Part shown: one piece after another, positions 18,725 through 27,540 of the stretch
Layout: every line of letters starts with the position of its first letter
How positions within the stretch are numbered: position 1 is the stretch's first letter
DNA from: Erythrobacteraceae bacterium
GTDB taxonomy: Bacteria > Pseudomonadota > Alphaproteobacteria > Sphingomonadales > Sphingomonadaceae
Length of the DNA stretch: 64,000 nucleotides
Direction: 5' to 3'
Assembly (NCBI GenBank): GCA_947479055.1
Contig: CANJYE010000003.1
Span: forward strand, 1-64,000
Translations under genes and position numbers: made by a program
The notes under the pieces: model-generated
The model's database searches: none
The model's input: the letters and a program-made list of their open reading frames with translations, nothing else
Told to the model about the DNA's origin: nothing

Positions 18725-18734
18725 TGGTGCGAGA

Positions 18735-18769
18735 CCGCCGGATGCTCGTGACGAGCACCCGGCGGCTTC
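18735..18769. terminator. Hairpin between PBP1A and the Do-family protease
   Basis: A 14-base stem with one mismatch (arms 18735-18748 and 18752-18765, loop TGA) is followed by CTTCTT. It lies between convergent genes and could end transcription from both sides. Confidence 0.7.
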
Positions 18770-18781
18770 TTGCGGCTTGCG

Positions 18782-20302
18782 TCAGTCGCGCAGGCGAACG
18801 GGGATATAGGTAGCCGGGCGTCCGCGCCGCTGGATTTGCAACAGCACTGCAGCCCGCTCCGCCTTCTGCGCTTCCTTGACGATGCCTTCCAGTTCCGGTG
18901 CCTTGGTCACGGCGCGATAATTGGCACTCAGCAGGATGTCGCCGCGCTGAAGGCCTTTGGCGCCGGCGTCCGAATTGGGATCGACTGCAGATACGACCAG
19001 ACCCTTGGTATTGTCGGGCGCGCCGAGCTGGCTGGCGATGCCGGGGGTCAGCGGGATCACCTGGAGTCCGAGCGACTTCTCGATTACGCCGTTGCCGCCC
19101 TGGCTTTGCGGATTGTCGCTTCCGTCCTGCCCGTCCTGGGCATCAGGATCGAACATCTGTGATTGTGCGAGTTCCTCTTCGCTCGGCCGACGGCCGACGG
19201 TGGCGGTCACGGAAAGACGCTTGCCTTCGCGGACCAGAGCGATCGGGATGCTCTTGCCGGGCGCGATATTGGCGACGATGAACGACAGCGTCTGGTCGGG
19301 AGACACGTCCTTGCCATCGACCTGCAGGATCACGTCGCCAGCCTTGAGCCCGGCCTTGTCGGCCGCGCCGCCTGGTTCGACGGCCTGGACGAATTCGCCC
19401 TTGTTGTCGGCAATGCCAAGCGAGGCACTGAGATCGTCGTCGAGCGGCTGGATGCGGATGCCGAGGTAGCCGCGCTCGATCGACTGGCCCTTGACCAGCT
19501 TTTCGACGATCGGCGCGGCGATTTCCGCCGGGATGGCAAAACCGATGCCGACGCTGCCGCCGGTGGGCGAGATGATCGCGTTGTTCACGCCGATCACATT
19601 CCCCTTCATGTCGAACATCGGACCGCCCGAATTGCCGCGGTTGATGCTGGCGTCGGTCTGGATGTAGCGGTCATAGGCACCGCCCGAGCCGGTGTTGCGA
19701 TAGACCGCCGAGACGATACCCGAGGTTACTGTGCCGCCCAGGCCGAACGGGTTGCCGATGGCGATGATCCAGTCACCGACGCGGGCATGGCGCGAATCCC
19801 CGAATTTGACGAAGGGGAACGGCTTGGCGCGCTGAATCTTCAGCACGGCAAGATCGGATGCGGTATCCTTGCCGACCAATGTGGCCGGATATTCGGTGCC
19901 GTCGGGTGTGGTGATGGTGATCGATTCGACTTCGCCCTGGCCATCGGCGGTGATCACATGGTTGTTGGTCACTACATAGCCGTCGGGCGAGATGATGAAG
20001 CCGGACCCGAGCGACTGCGCCTCGCGGGTAATCGGGCCTTGCTGGCCGAACAGCTGGGCCAGCGGGTTGTTGGGGATGCGCAGGCGCTGGCGAGTGGAGA
20101 TGTTGACCACCGCTGGCTGCAATTGTTCGGTCAGGTCGGCAAAGCTCGCCGGTGCCCCGCCGCGCGGGACAACCGTCTGCATTTCCTTGGCATCGTTCTG
20201 CGCCACCTGGGCGCCGGCCGGGTAGCCGGTCATCAGGGTGATGGCGGCTCCGCCAACCAGCAGGGCGCTTGTCAGTCCGTAAACGTAACGCACGTGGTTC
20301 AT
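18782..20302 (-). CDS. Do-family serine endoprotease (DegP/DegQ-like)
   Basis: A 506-residue periplasmic protease. It has an N-terminal signal/anchor (about 5-30) and a trypsin-like domain with the triad His115 (TNNHV), Asp150 (SDLAVLK) and Ser225 (RGNSGGP). Two PDZ domains follow (about 280-375 and 415-500), separated by a Q/D-rich linker. It degrades or refolds damaged envelope proteins. It lies downstream of hflKC in the same direction, separated by 104 bases; this order is conserved in many proteobacteria. Confidence 0.9.
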   Translation of the reverse strand: MNHVRYVYGLTSALLVGGAAITLMTGYPAGAQVAQNDAKEMQTVVPRGGAPASFADLTEQLQPAVVNISTRQRLRIPNNPLAQLFGQQGPITREAQSLGSGFIISPDGYVVTNNHVITADGQGEVESITITTPDGTEYPATLVGKDTASDLAVLKIQRAKPFPFVKFGDSRHARVGDWIIAIGNPFGLGGTVTSGIVSAVYRNTGSGGAYDRYIQTDASINRGNSGGPMFDMKGNVIGVNNAIISPTGGSVGIGFAIPAEIAAPIVEKLVKGQSIERGYLGIRIQPLDDDLSASLGIADNKGEFVQAVEPGGAADKAGLKAGDVILQVDGKDVSPDQTLSFIVANIAPGKSIPIALVREGKRLSVTATVGRRPSEEELAQSQMFDPDAQDGQDGSDNPQSQGGNGVIEKSLGLQVIPLTPGIASQLGAPDNTKGLVVSAVDPNSDAGAKGLQRGDILLSANYRAVTKAPELEGIVKEAQKAERAAVLLQIQRRGRPATYIPVRLRD

Positions 20303-20406
20303 GTCCTCTCTGTTCGCACGGCAACGGTGGGAACCGGGCCGGGATGCGATCGCAATTTCAGGCCACTCGGCCTGAACGGAAATTGAATGGGCCCGAACGC
20401 CGGACC

Positions 20407-21255
20407 CTAATGTTTGCCCCTGAACTGTCGTAGATAGTCATTGTCGGGTGAAAGGATGATCGTGCTTTGCGCGCCGCCTTCCGCGAAGGTGGCGTCATAG
20501 CTCTGCATGGCCCGGTAGAAATCATAGAATTCGGGGTCCTTGCCGTAGCTTTCGGCATAGATCTGAGCCGCCTGGGCTTCGGCCTGGGCCTGGATGATCT
20601 GGGCGTTCTTCTGGCCCTGCGAGCGGATCGTGGTCGCTTCCTGTTCGCGCGCGGTCTGCATCCGGGTGAAGGCGGAATCGAGCGGCGTGCCATCGGGCAG
20701 GTCGGCCCGCTTGATCCGCACATCGATCACCTGCGCGCCATATTGCCGCGCTTCGCGATCCAGCCCGTTGCGGATATGGATCATCGCCGAACCCCGCTCG
20801 GCCGTGACCAGCAGGGCAAAGGAGCGGCGCCCCAGTTCTTGCCGCAGCACGGAGTTGAGGATCGGCTGGAGCTGCTCGGCCACGCGCTGTTCGGTGCCGG
20901 CAGTCTGGACCATCTTCACCGGATCGATGATCCGGAAGCGGGCAAAGGCGTCCACCTCCAGCCGCTGCTGGTCGCTCGACAGGACTTGCTGGCGCTCCAT
21001 GTCCACCGACAGCACGCGCTTGTCGATCCGCTGGACGGTTTCCAGGAAGGGGATGCGCATGACCAGCCCCGCGCCGGTTTCGCCAAACGGGACATTGGGC
21101 CGGAAGCGGTTGACCACGCGGACCGGCTCGCCAGTGCGGATGATCACCGCCTGCTGCGTTTCCGGCACCACCACCACGCTGGCGAACAGCAGGGCAACCA
21201 GGCCGAAGACGGCCAGAATCGGGAGCTTGTAGGTTTCCCAGAGATTTTCCATCAT
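20407..21255 (-). CDS. hflC: Protease modulator HflC
   Basis: A 282-residue SPFH/stomatin-family protein with an N-terminal membrane anchor (about 10-30, LPILAVFGLVALLFASVVVV). An SPFH domain then begins at QQAVIIRTGEPVRVV, followed by a long Gln/Ala-rich helical segment (about 205-250). It forms a cage-like inner-membrane complex with HflK around FtsH. Two ATGs (21255 and 21252) are possible; the first overlaps the hflK stop. Confidence 0.92.
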   Translation of the reverse strand: MMENLWETYKLPILAVFGLVALLFASVVVVPETQQAVIIRTGEPVRVVNRFRPNVPFGETGAGLVMRIPFLETVQRIDKRVLSVDMERQQVLSSDQQRLEVDAFARFRIIDPVKMVQTAGTEQRVAEQLQPILNSVLRQELGRRSFALLVTAERGSAMIHIRNGLDREARQYGAQVIDVRIKRADLPDGTPLDSAFTRMQTAREQEATTIRSQGQKNAQIIQAQAEAQAAQIYAESYGKDPEFYDFYRAMQSYDATFAEGGAQSTIILSPDNDYLRQFRGKH

Positions 21256-22412
21256 TGGCCTTCCTGCCTTGCCTTGCTTCGCGCCACTTCGGGCAGGGGC
21301 AGGTAGGGCGTTACGCCTGGTGCCTCGATGATTGTCTTGTCGGTGTTCCGCAATACCCTTTCCATGGTCTCGTAATACATCCTCCGACGGGTCACCTCCG
21401 GCGCCAGCTTGTATTGGGCATAGACCTTGTCGAAGGCCGCCGCGTCACCCTGGGCGCGGGCGATCTTCTGCTGTGCCCACGCCTGTGCACGGTTGACCGC
21501 GCTCTCGGCATCCTGCTGCGCTGCCGATACGCCCTTGAACGCCTCGACCACGCGCGCCGGCGGGTCGGTTTTCTTGATGTCGATGCCCTGCACCGCCACG
21601 CCGGAGCGATAGGCGTCAAGGATTGCCTGCATGCGGCTGCGCACGCGGAGTTCGATATCGGCCCGGCCCGCGCCGGACATCACCCGGTTGAGCTTCTCTT
21701 CCGCCACCGAGGCGCGCATCGCCGCCTCGCCGACCTGGCGGATCGTCTCATCCGGTTCGGCCAGCTGGAACTTGTAGAGCGTCAGGTCCTTGATATTCCA
21801 TCGGATGAGATAGGAAAGATCAACCAGGTTCTGATCGCTGGTCAACATCAGCTTTTCCGCCTCGCCCTCGGGGATGGTTTCGCGGCGGATCGAGGTGACG
21901 TCGGTGATTTCCACGTTCTGGATTGGCCAGGGCAGTGTCAGCGAGATGCCTGGAGTGATTGTGTGGCTATAGCGACCGAAGGTAGTGACAGTGCCTTCCT
22001 CCTTCGGTTCGACCTGATGGACCGTGGTCACACCCAGCCAGATCAGTGCCACCGCGCCGAACACCAAGGGAAGGTAGCTCTTGCCGTCGGGCCTTGGCGG
22101 AAAGCGGAACGGTGGGCCGCCGGGGCCACCAGACTGGCGGCGCGGGCCTTCCGGGCCGCGGGTCCGGAAGATGTCGTCGATCCGGGCCGAGCGGCGCGGT
22201 TCATCGGGCGCGCCTTCGTCCGATCCGCCGGGAATCCAGGGGTTGCGGGGACCGGAGGGCTTCTTGCCGCCCGTTGGGCTCTCGCCGTCCGGCGTCTCGC
22301 CATCGTCCGGGCCGCTATCGTCCGGGCCTCCGCCCGGCTTTCCACCCCAGGGGCTGCGCCCGCCGGCCATAGCCAGCACTATCCGTCCGAAAATCCCGCC
22401 GATACGTTCCAT
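21252..22412 (-). CDS. hflK: FtsH protease activity modulator HflK
   Basis: A 386-residue protein. It has a Gly/Pro/Asp-rich cytoplasmic N-terminus (about 15-105), a membrane segment (about 110-130), an SPFH domain (VEPKEEGTVTTFGRYSHTITPG onward) and a C-terminal helix with DAAAFDKVYAQYKLAPEVTRRRMYYETME. It partners HflC. The ATG at 22412 gives the standard MERIGGIFGR-type start; the frame further upstream overlaps mrp on the other strand. It is divergent from mrp by 71 bases. Confidence 0.92.
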   Translation of the reverse strand: MERIGGIFGRIVLAMAGGRSPWGGKPGGGPDDSGPDDGETPDGESPTGGKKPSGPRNPWIPGGSDEGAPDEPRRSARIDDIFRTRGPEGPRRQSGGPGGPPFRFPPRPDGKSYLPLVFGAVALIWLGVTTVHQVEPKEEGTVTTFGRYSHTITPGISLTLPWPIQNVEITDVTSIRRETIPEGEAEKLMLTSDQNLVDLSYLIRWNIKDLTLYKFQLAEPDETIRQVGEAAMRASVAEEKLNRVMSGAGRADIELRVRSRMQAILDAYRSGVAVQGIDIKKTDPPARVVEAFKGVSAAQQDAESAVNRAQAWAQQKIARAQGDAAAFDKVYAQYKLAPEVTRRRMYYETMERVLRNTDKTIIEAPGVTPYLPLPEVARSKARQEGQ

Positions 22413-22483
22413 GGCGTCTTTTATAGGGATCAAGCGCGACAAAAACAGTGCTTGCCGCGTGAATTTCGCTAGGGACGGTAGCG

Positions 22484-23449
22484 ATGAGTGACGAAGCCCT
22501 GAAAGCACGCCTTCCCGGACCGGTTGCGGCAAGGCTCCAATCGCTGCGCCATACCGACGGCGTGGCCACCGTGATCCTCGATGCGAGCGGGCTGGACCAG
22601 CCGGCGCGCGAGGCACTGGAGGCCGCGGCCAGGGCTTCGCTGGCTGGTGGGCAAGGCGTGGATGAAGTGCGCGTGGCGATGACGGCTGACCGGGTCCAGC
22701 GCCGGATCGTGGCGATTGCCTCGGGCAAGGGCGGGGTTGGCAAGTCCACGCTCACCGCCAATCTCGCGGTCGCGCTGCATGCCATGGGCCGCAAGGTCGG
22801 CGTGGTCGATGCAGATATCTACGGCCCGTCCCAGCCGAAGCTGCTGGCCAATGAAGGGCAGCGCCCCAAGGCGCGCGAAAAGGCGCTGTATCCGGTGCCG
22901 AGCCCCTCGGGCGTGCCGGTCCTGTCGATTGGCCACCTGATCGAGCCGGGCAAGGCGATCGCCTGGCGTGGACCAATGGTGTCCAGCGCGCTGGGCCAGC
23001 TGATCGAGGCGGATTGGGGCGATGTTGACCTGCTGCTGGTGGATCTGCCGCCCGGCACCGGCGATATCCAGCTGACCATGATCCAGCGCTTTCGCCCGGC
23101 CGGAGTGGTGATCATCTCCACCCCGCAGGACCTTGCCCTGATCGACGCGACCCGCGCGGCGCAACTGTTCGAACATGCCGGGGTGCCGATCATCGGTGTG
23201 GTCGAAAACATGGCAGGCTACCTCTGTCCGCATTGCGGCAAAGCGAGCGATCCGTTCGGCCATGGCGGGGCGGAAAGCACGGCGGGTGCAATGGGCGTGC
23301 CATTCCTCGGCCGCGTGCCGCTGGCGATGGCGATCCGCGAGGCAAGCGATGCGGGCACTCCGCCCGCCGCCAGCGCGGGTGCCGGGGGCGATGCCTTCCG
23401 GGCGATTGCTGCGCGGCTGGCCGACTGGCTGGACGGAGCAGCGCGGTGA
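22484..23449 (+). CDS. mrp: Mrp/NBP35-family iron-sulfur carrier ATPase
   Basis: A 321-residue P-loop protein. The deviant Walker A SGKGGVGKST lies at about 80-89, with DADIYGPSQPKLL, the LPPGTGD segment and the C248-x2-C251 pair (YLCPHCGK) that holds a bridging [4Fe-4S] cluster. The N-terminal DUF59-like part (1-65) is short and degenerate. It carries Fe-S clusters to target proteins. Its stop overlaps the GTG of the molybdenum enzyme, which may itself need Fe-S partners. Confidence 0.9.
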   Translation: MSDEALKARLPGPVAARLQSLRHTDGVATVILDASGLDQPAREALEAAARASLAGGQGVDEVRVAMTADRVQRRIVAIASGKGGVGKSTLTANLAVALHAMGRKVGVVDADIYGPSQPKLLANEGQRPKAREKALYPVPSPSGVPVLSIGHLIEPGKAIAWRGPMVSSALGQLIEADWGDVDLLLVDLPPGTGDIQLTMIQRFRPAGVVIISTPQDLALIDATRAAQLFEHAGVPIIGVVENMAGYLCPHCGKASDPFGHGGAESTAGAMGVPFLGRVPLAMAIREASDAGTPPAASAGAGGDAFRAIAARLADWLDGAAR

Positions 23450-25707
23450 GCTTCACGGTGACCCGTCGCGGCCTGTTGATCGGCGCGGCGGCGGGCGGTG
23501 GGCTGCTGGTTGCCTTTGCCCTGGGCCGCCACCACTCCAGTCCTCCGCTTGAGCCAGGCCGCGACGAGGTGGCGTTCGACGCCTGGATCAAGATCGCCAG
23601 CGACGGGGTGGTGACGGTGGCAGTCCCGCAGCTTGAGATGGGCCAGGGCGTGACCACGATCCTGCCGCAGGTGGTGGCGTTCGAACTGGGCGCGGACTGG
23701 CGCCAGATCGCGGTTGAACCAGCCCCGGTCAGCGGGGCCTATGCCAATCTCCCGCTGGCGGCCGAGTGGGCTCCCTTGTGGATGCCACTGGCCTCCGGCC
23801 TTGCCGACGAGGCTGACGATGTGCTGGTGCGCCGTTTCGCCGAGGCCCAGCGCTTTATCGCTACCGCCGATGGCACATCGCTGGCCGCGTTCGAGCTGCC
23901 CTGCCGCGAAGCCGCTGCCAGCGCGCGGGCGATGCTGGCGATGGCCGCGGCTGATCGCTGGGATGTTGCCTGGGAGGAATGCGAGGCTGCCAACGGCTTC
24001 ATCCTGCATGAGAAAAAGCGGCTGAGCTTTGCCGAACTGGCGCGGGCGGCGGCGGAACAGAGCCCACCCGATCCCCCGCCACTGCGCACCGAAACCGCCG
24101 CCGAGCTGCCCAGCGACATGGGCAGCGAAGCCGAAATCGCCTATCCCCGACTCGACCTGCCGGCCAAGGTTGATGGCAGCTATCTGTTTGCGGGCGATGT
24201 CCGTCTGCCTGGCATGGTCTTTGCCGCGATTCGTCACGGCCCTCTGGACGAGGCCGAACTGACCCGCTTCGATGCTTCCGCCGCGAAGGGCCTGCGCGGG
24301 CTGGTCGGGGTGGTCAAGGGTAAGCGCTGGCTGGCGGCGGTTGGTGAAAGCTGGTGGATCGCCGAACAGGCGCTGGCCCGCATGGCACCGCGCTTCCGGG
24401 TGGAGCGTCCGGTTTCGAGCATCGCGATCGAGCAGGCGCTGGATACGGCGCTGCGCCACGCCGATGCGGAACGGATTGCCGAAACCGGCGATGTCGATGG
24501 TGCCATGCCCAAGCCGACCATGGCAGCGCGCTACGATGTTGCCCCGGCGCTTCACGCCACGCTGGAGACGGCCAGTGCCACCGCCCGGCTGAGGGACGGC
24601 AAGCTCGAGCTGTGGCTCGCCGCCCAAGCGCCCGAGCAGGCCCGCCGCGCAGTGGCCGAGGCACTCGACCTGTCCGAGCGGGAGGTGATCCTTTACCCGA
24701 TGGCTGCCGGGGGCAGCTTCGACCGCAGGCTGGAACATGACCATGCGATCGAGGTCGCACTGATCGCGCGGGAGATCGGCCGACCCGTCCAGCTCATCTG
24801 GTCGCGCTGGCAGGAACATCTCGCTGGCAGGCCGCGAACCCCGGTGGCGGCGCTGCTGACCGCGCGGGCGCTGCCCGACGGAACCATCACCGCCTGGCGC
24901 AGCCGCATCGCCTGTCCGCCGACCGCGCGCGAGTTCGGCGAGCGATTGTTCGGCAACCGGACCAGCTGGAGCGCGATCGACGCGGTCGAGGGCGAGGGTG
25001 ACGCCATGGCGCTGGCCGGCGGCTTTCCGCCCTATGCCATTGGCAATGTCGTGCTGGAGCATGTCCCGGTCACCCTGCGCCTGCCAACGGCGCGGATGCG
25101 CGGCAATGCCCATGGCTATACCGCCTTCTTCACCGAAAGCTTCATCGACGAGCTGGCTACCCGCCACCGGCGCGAACCGCTGTCCTACCGGATGCAGATG
25201 CTGGGCGGTGACTTGCGCCTGGCCCAGTGCCTGCAACATGCCGCGCGGCTGGCCGATTGGGGTGGCGGGGTCGAGCAGAGCGGGCAAGGCCTGGCCTGCC
25301 ACCGCATCGGCGAAGGGCGGATCGCCGCCATCGCCACCGCCAACCGGACCGAAAGCGGCGTGCGGGTCAGCAAGATCGACGTGGCGGTGGATATAGGACG
25401 GATCGTCAATCTCGACATTGCCCGCCAGCAGATTGAGGGCGGGCTGCTGTTCGGCCTCGGCCTCGCGCTGGGTTGCAGCGCGGATTATGCGCGCGGCGTG
25501 CCATCCCCGGCGCGCTATGGCGAACTGGGCCTGCCGGCGCTGGCGGACGTTCCCGAAATCGGGGTGGAATTCATCAGGAGCGATGCGCAGCCAATCGATC
25601 CGGGCGAGCTGGGCGTGGCGGTGGTGGCCCCGGCCGTGGCCAATGCGCTGTTTTCCGCAACCGGGCTTCGCTTCCGCCGCCTGCCGCTGCTATCGGGCAT
25701 GATATGA
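23446..25707 (+). CDS. Molybdopterin-dependent hydroxylase large subunit (IorB-like)
   Basis: A 753-residue protein of the isoquinoline 1-oxidoreductase beta/xanthine dehydrogenase large-subunit family. It begins with a twin-arginine leader (TRRGLLIGAAAGGG), implying folded export to the periplasm. Molybdopterin-binding segments include PQLEMGQGV and MAAGGSFDRR, and the C-terminal DPGELGV probably carries the base glutamate. The GTG at 23446 overlaps mrp by four bases, and the gene overlaps hemH. Oddly, no [2Fe-2S] small subunit (IorA) or cytochrome subunit is adjacent, so it must use a partner encoded elsewhere. The substrate is unknown; most relatives oxidise N-heterocycles or aldehydes. 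Confidence 0.82.
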   Translation: MSFTVTRRGLLIGAAAGGGLLVAFALGRHHSSPPLEPGRDEVAFDAWIKIASDGVVTVAVPQLEMGQGVTTILPQVVAFELGADWRQIAVEPAPVSGAYANLPLAAEWAPLWMPLASGLADEADDVLVRRFAEAQRFIATADGTSLAAFELPCREAAASARAMLAMAAADRWDVAWEECEAANGFILHEKKRLSFAELARAAAEQSPPDPPPLRTETAAELPSDMGSEAEIAYPRLDLPAKVDGSYLFAGDVRLPGMVFAAIRHGPLDEAELTRFDASAAKGLRGLVGVVKGKRWLAAVGESWWIAEQALARMAPRFRVERPVSSIAIEQALDTALRHADAERIAETGDVDGAMPKPTMAARYDVAPALHATLETASATARLRDGKLELWLAAQAPEQARRAVAEALDLSEREVILYPMAAGGSFDRRLEHDHAIEVALIAREIGRPVQLIWSRWQEHLAGRPRTPVAALLTARALPDGTITAWRSRIACPPTAREFGERLFGNRTSWSAIDAVEGEGDAMALAGGFPPYAIGNVVLEHVPVTLRLPTARMRGNAHGYTAFFTESFIDELATRHRREPLSYRMQMLGGDLRLAQCLQHAARLADWGGGVEQSGQGLACHRIGEGRIAAIATANRTESGVRVSKIDVAVDIGRIVNLDIARQQIEGGLLFGLGLALGCSADYARGVPSPARYGELGLPALADVPEIGVEFIRSDAQPIDPGELGVAVVAPAVANALFSATGLRFRRLPLLSGMI

Positions 25708-26711
25708 CCAGGCCATCCGATCATCCTTCCGTCCGCACCGGCAGCATCGGCGTGCTGCTGGTCAATCTCGGCACGCCCGATGCGCCCACCCCGAAGGCGG
25801 TCAGGCGTTACCTTGCCGAGTTCCTTTCGGACCGGCGGGTGGTGGAGACACCGCCGATCATCTGGCAGGTGATCCTGCGCGGGATCATCCTCAATGTCCG
25901 CCCGAAGAAATCGGCCCATGCCTATGCCCAGGTCTGGACCGACAAGGGCTCCCCGCTCGCCGCGATCACGGCGCAGCAGGCCGAAGGCCTGCAAGTGCGG
26001 ATGGGGGATGGCGTGCGGGTGGCTTATGCCATGCGTTATGGCCAGCCTGCCATCGCCGCGCAGTTGCAGGCGCTGAAGGATGCGGGCTGCGATCGTATCC
26101 TGCTCGCTCCGCTCTATCCCCAATACAGTGCCGCGACGACCGCGACGGTGGTCGATGCGGCGGGTGACGCGCTGAAGGCGATGCGCTGGCAACCGGCCCT
26201 GCGCACGCTGCCACCCTATCATGACGATCCGGCCCATATCACTGCGCTGTCGGCAGACATCGGCGCGCAGGTCGATGCGCTCGATTTCGTGCCGGAAGTG
26301 CTGCTGCTGAGCTTCCACGGCATGCCCGAACGGACCCTGCATCTGGGCGATCCCTATCATTGCCAGTGCCGCAAGACCGCGCGATTGCTGGAAGAGGCGC
26401 TGGGAAGGCCGGGCCTGCGGATCGAGACGACGTTCCAGTCGCGCTTCGGCCGGGCGAAATGGCTGGAACCGGCGACTGACGCGGTCATTGTGCAGGAAGC
26501 CGGGCAAGGCACCACGCGGCTCGCCATAGTTGCGCCGGGATTTTCCGCTGATTGCCTTGAAACGCTGGAGGAACTGGCGATCCGCGGCAAGGAGCAGTTC
26601 CTCACCGCCGGGGGCGAACATTTCGCTGCGCTGGCCTGCCTCAATGCGCGAGAGCCGGGGATGGCCATGCTGGAAGCGCTGGTGCGGCGCGAACTGGCGG
26701 GGTGGTTGTAG
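25704..26711 (+). CDS. hemH: Ferrochelatase HemH
   Basis: A 335-residue enzyme inserting ferrous iron into protoporphyrin IX, the last step of heme synthesis. It shows VLLVNLGTPDAP at the N-terminus, the PLYPQYSAATT block, the active-site LSFHGMPERTL (catalytic His), and YHCQCRKTARLL with two cysteines, which could be [2Fe-2S] ligands with others downstream. The ATG overlaps the previous stop (ATATGA). Confidence 0.93.
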   Translation: MTRPSDHPSVRTGSIGVLLVNLGTPDAPTPKAVRRYLAEFLSDRRVVETPPIIWQVILRGIILNVRPKKSAHAYAQVWTDKGSPLAAITAQQAEGLQVRMGDGVRVAYAMRYGQPAIAAQLQALKDAGCDRILLAPLYPQYSAATTATVVDAAGDALKAMRWQPALRTLPPYHDDPAHITALSADIGAQVDALDFVPEVLLLSFHGMPERTLHLGDPYHCQCRKTARLLEEALGRPGLRIETTFQSRFGRAKWLEPATDAVIVQEAGQGTTRLAIVAPGFSADCLETLEELAIRGKEQFLTAGGEHFAALACLNAREPGMAMLEALVRRELAGWL

Positions 26712-26715
26712 TCGC

Positions 26716-26892
26716 TCAGCTTTGGGGTCGTGGAATGCGCTTGCCCTTGGTGCGGCTGGTCAAATGGAACTGGTGGCAGCGATCGCAGCGATAGGGCCTC
26801 AGTTCGATGCCCGCGCGGCCGGCAGCGAGCAGCGCCTCCTGTTCGCTGGCATAGCGCGCCTTCCTGCGGCAGATGCTCAACCTTGTCTTCAT
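26716..26892 (-). CDS. Small Cys-pair protein (58 residues)
   Basis: A short reading frame starting MKTRLSICRRKARYASEQEA and containing the segment YRCDRCHQFHLTSRTKGKR. The CxxC pair followed by a conserved histidine looks like half of a zinc ribbon of the kind seen in small sphingomonad proteins, and the product is very basic. It is convergent with hemH, ending five bases after its stop. The function is unknown; nucleic acid binding is possible. Confidence 0.6.
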   Translation of the reverse strand: MKTRLSICRRKARYASEQEALLAAGRAGIELRPYRCDRCHQFHLTSRTKGKRIPRPQS

Positions 26893-26969
26893 GGCCGTGC
26901 CCTCATGGTCTGTTCAGGAAAGCCCTGCAATCCGTCTGGCCAGTTCACGGGTAGGTGCGGGAGATCATG

Positions 26970-27290
26970 ATGAGGCTTGTGTTGATCGCCGTTGCGATGG
27001 TCTGCGCGATTGTTTCGCCCGCGCGGGCCAGTGACAGCTATCGCATTTCCCGCGCTCCCGATCCTGCCCCGGACGATCCGCTGCGGAAGGAAAAGCTGGC
27101 CGATCGCCAGCGGGTGATCGAACTCAACAAGGCCCAGGCCCGTTCCACCGCCGCGCGTGACCGCTCGAGGCTGAAAGCGCGCGACGAAACCAATGCCCGG
27201 GCGCAGGCGAAATATCGCGCGGCTATGGCTGACTGGCGGCGCAGGGTCGCGGCATGCAAAGGCGGCGACTGGAGCCAGTGCGACCGGTAG
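26970..27290 (+). CDS. Small exported basic protein
   Basis: A 106-residue protein with a signal peptide (MRLVLIAVAMVCAIVSPARAS). The mature part is a charged helix rich in Lys/Arg/Ala/Gln (about 40-90), and the C-terminus has two cysteines (VAACKGGDWSQCDR). An ATG one codon upstream (26967) is possible; GGGAG is better spaced for 26970. No family was recognised. The product is probably periplasmic. Confidence 0.65.
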   Translation: MRLVLIAVAMVCAIVSPARASDSYRISRAPDPAPDDPLRKEKLADRQRVIELNKAQARSTAARDRSRLKARDETNARAQAKYRAAMADWRRRVAACKGGDWSQCDR

Positions 27291-27303
27291 CGTCAGCCCA
27301 CGC

Positions 27304-27471
27304 CTAGAAATCCACCGCGATCCCGTCCTTCACCCAGTCGCCATAGCGGGTGGGGCTGAGGCCGTCCGGGTCTTGCGCTTCCGGCGCTGCCTGCGGCGCG
27401 GGAGCGGGGGTGTTGTCCCAATGGGCGGGCTTGGCGAAGTTGTTCGGGCGTTGGGTGGCGCGCTGGGTCAT
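27304..27471 (-). CDS. DUF1674 / SdhAF4-like protein
   Basis: A 55-residue protein ending TRYGDWVKDGIAVDF, the hallmark of DUF1674. Mitochondrial members of the family (SDHAF4) help assemble succinate dehydrogenase by binding the flavinated SdhA subunit. The N-terminal part is proline-rich and unstructured. The start MTQRATQRPNNFAKP at 27471 fits the family; the long frame further upstream is antisense to rsmB. The gene is divergent from rsmB. Confidence 0.75.
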   Translation of the reverse strand: MTQRATQRPNNFAKPAHWDNTPAPAPQAAPEAQDPDGLSPTRYGDWVKDGIAVDF

Positions 27472-27540
27472 GAGTGCATGATGGGGTGGCTGGCGCGCGA
27501 AGGCAAGGCAGGATAGGGGCACCGGCATGAGAACTGCCCG

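Noticed and set aside
23218-25302. A 694-codon minus-strand frame
   Set aside because: It is antisense to the molybdenum hydroxylase, whose motifs and overlaps are clear.
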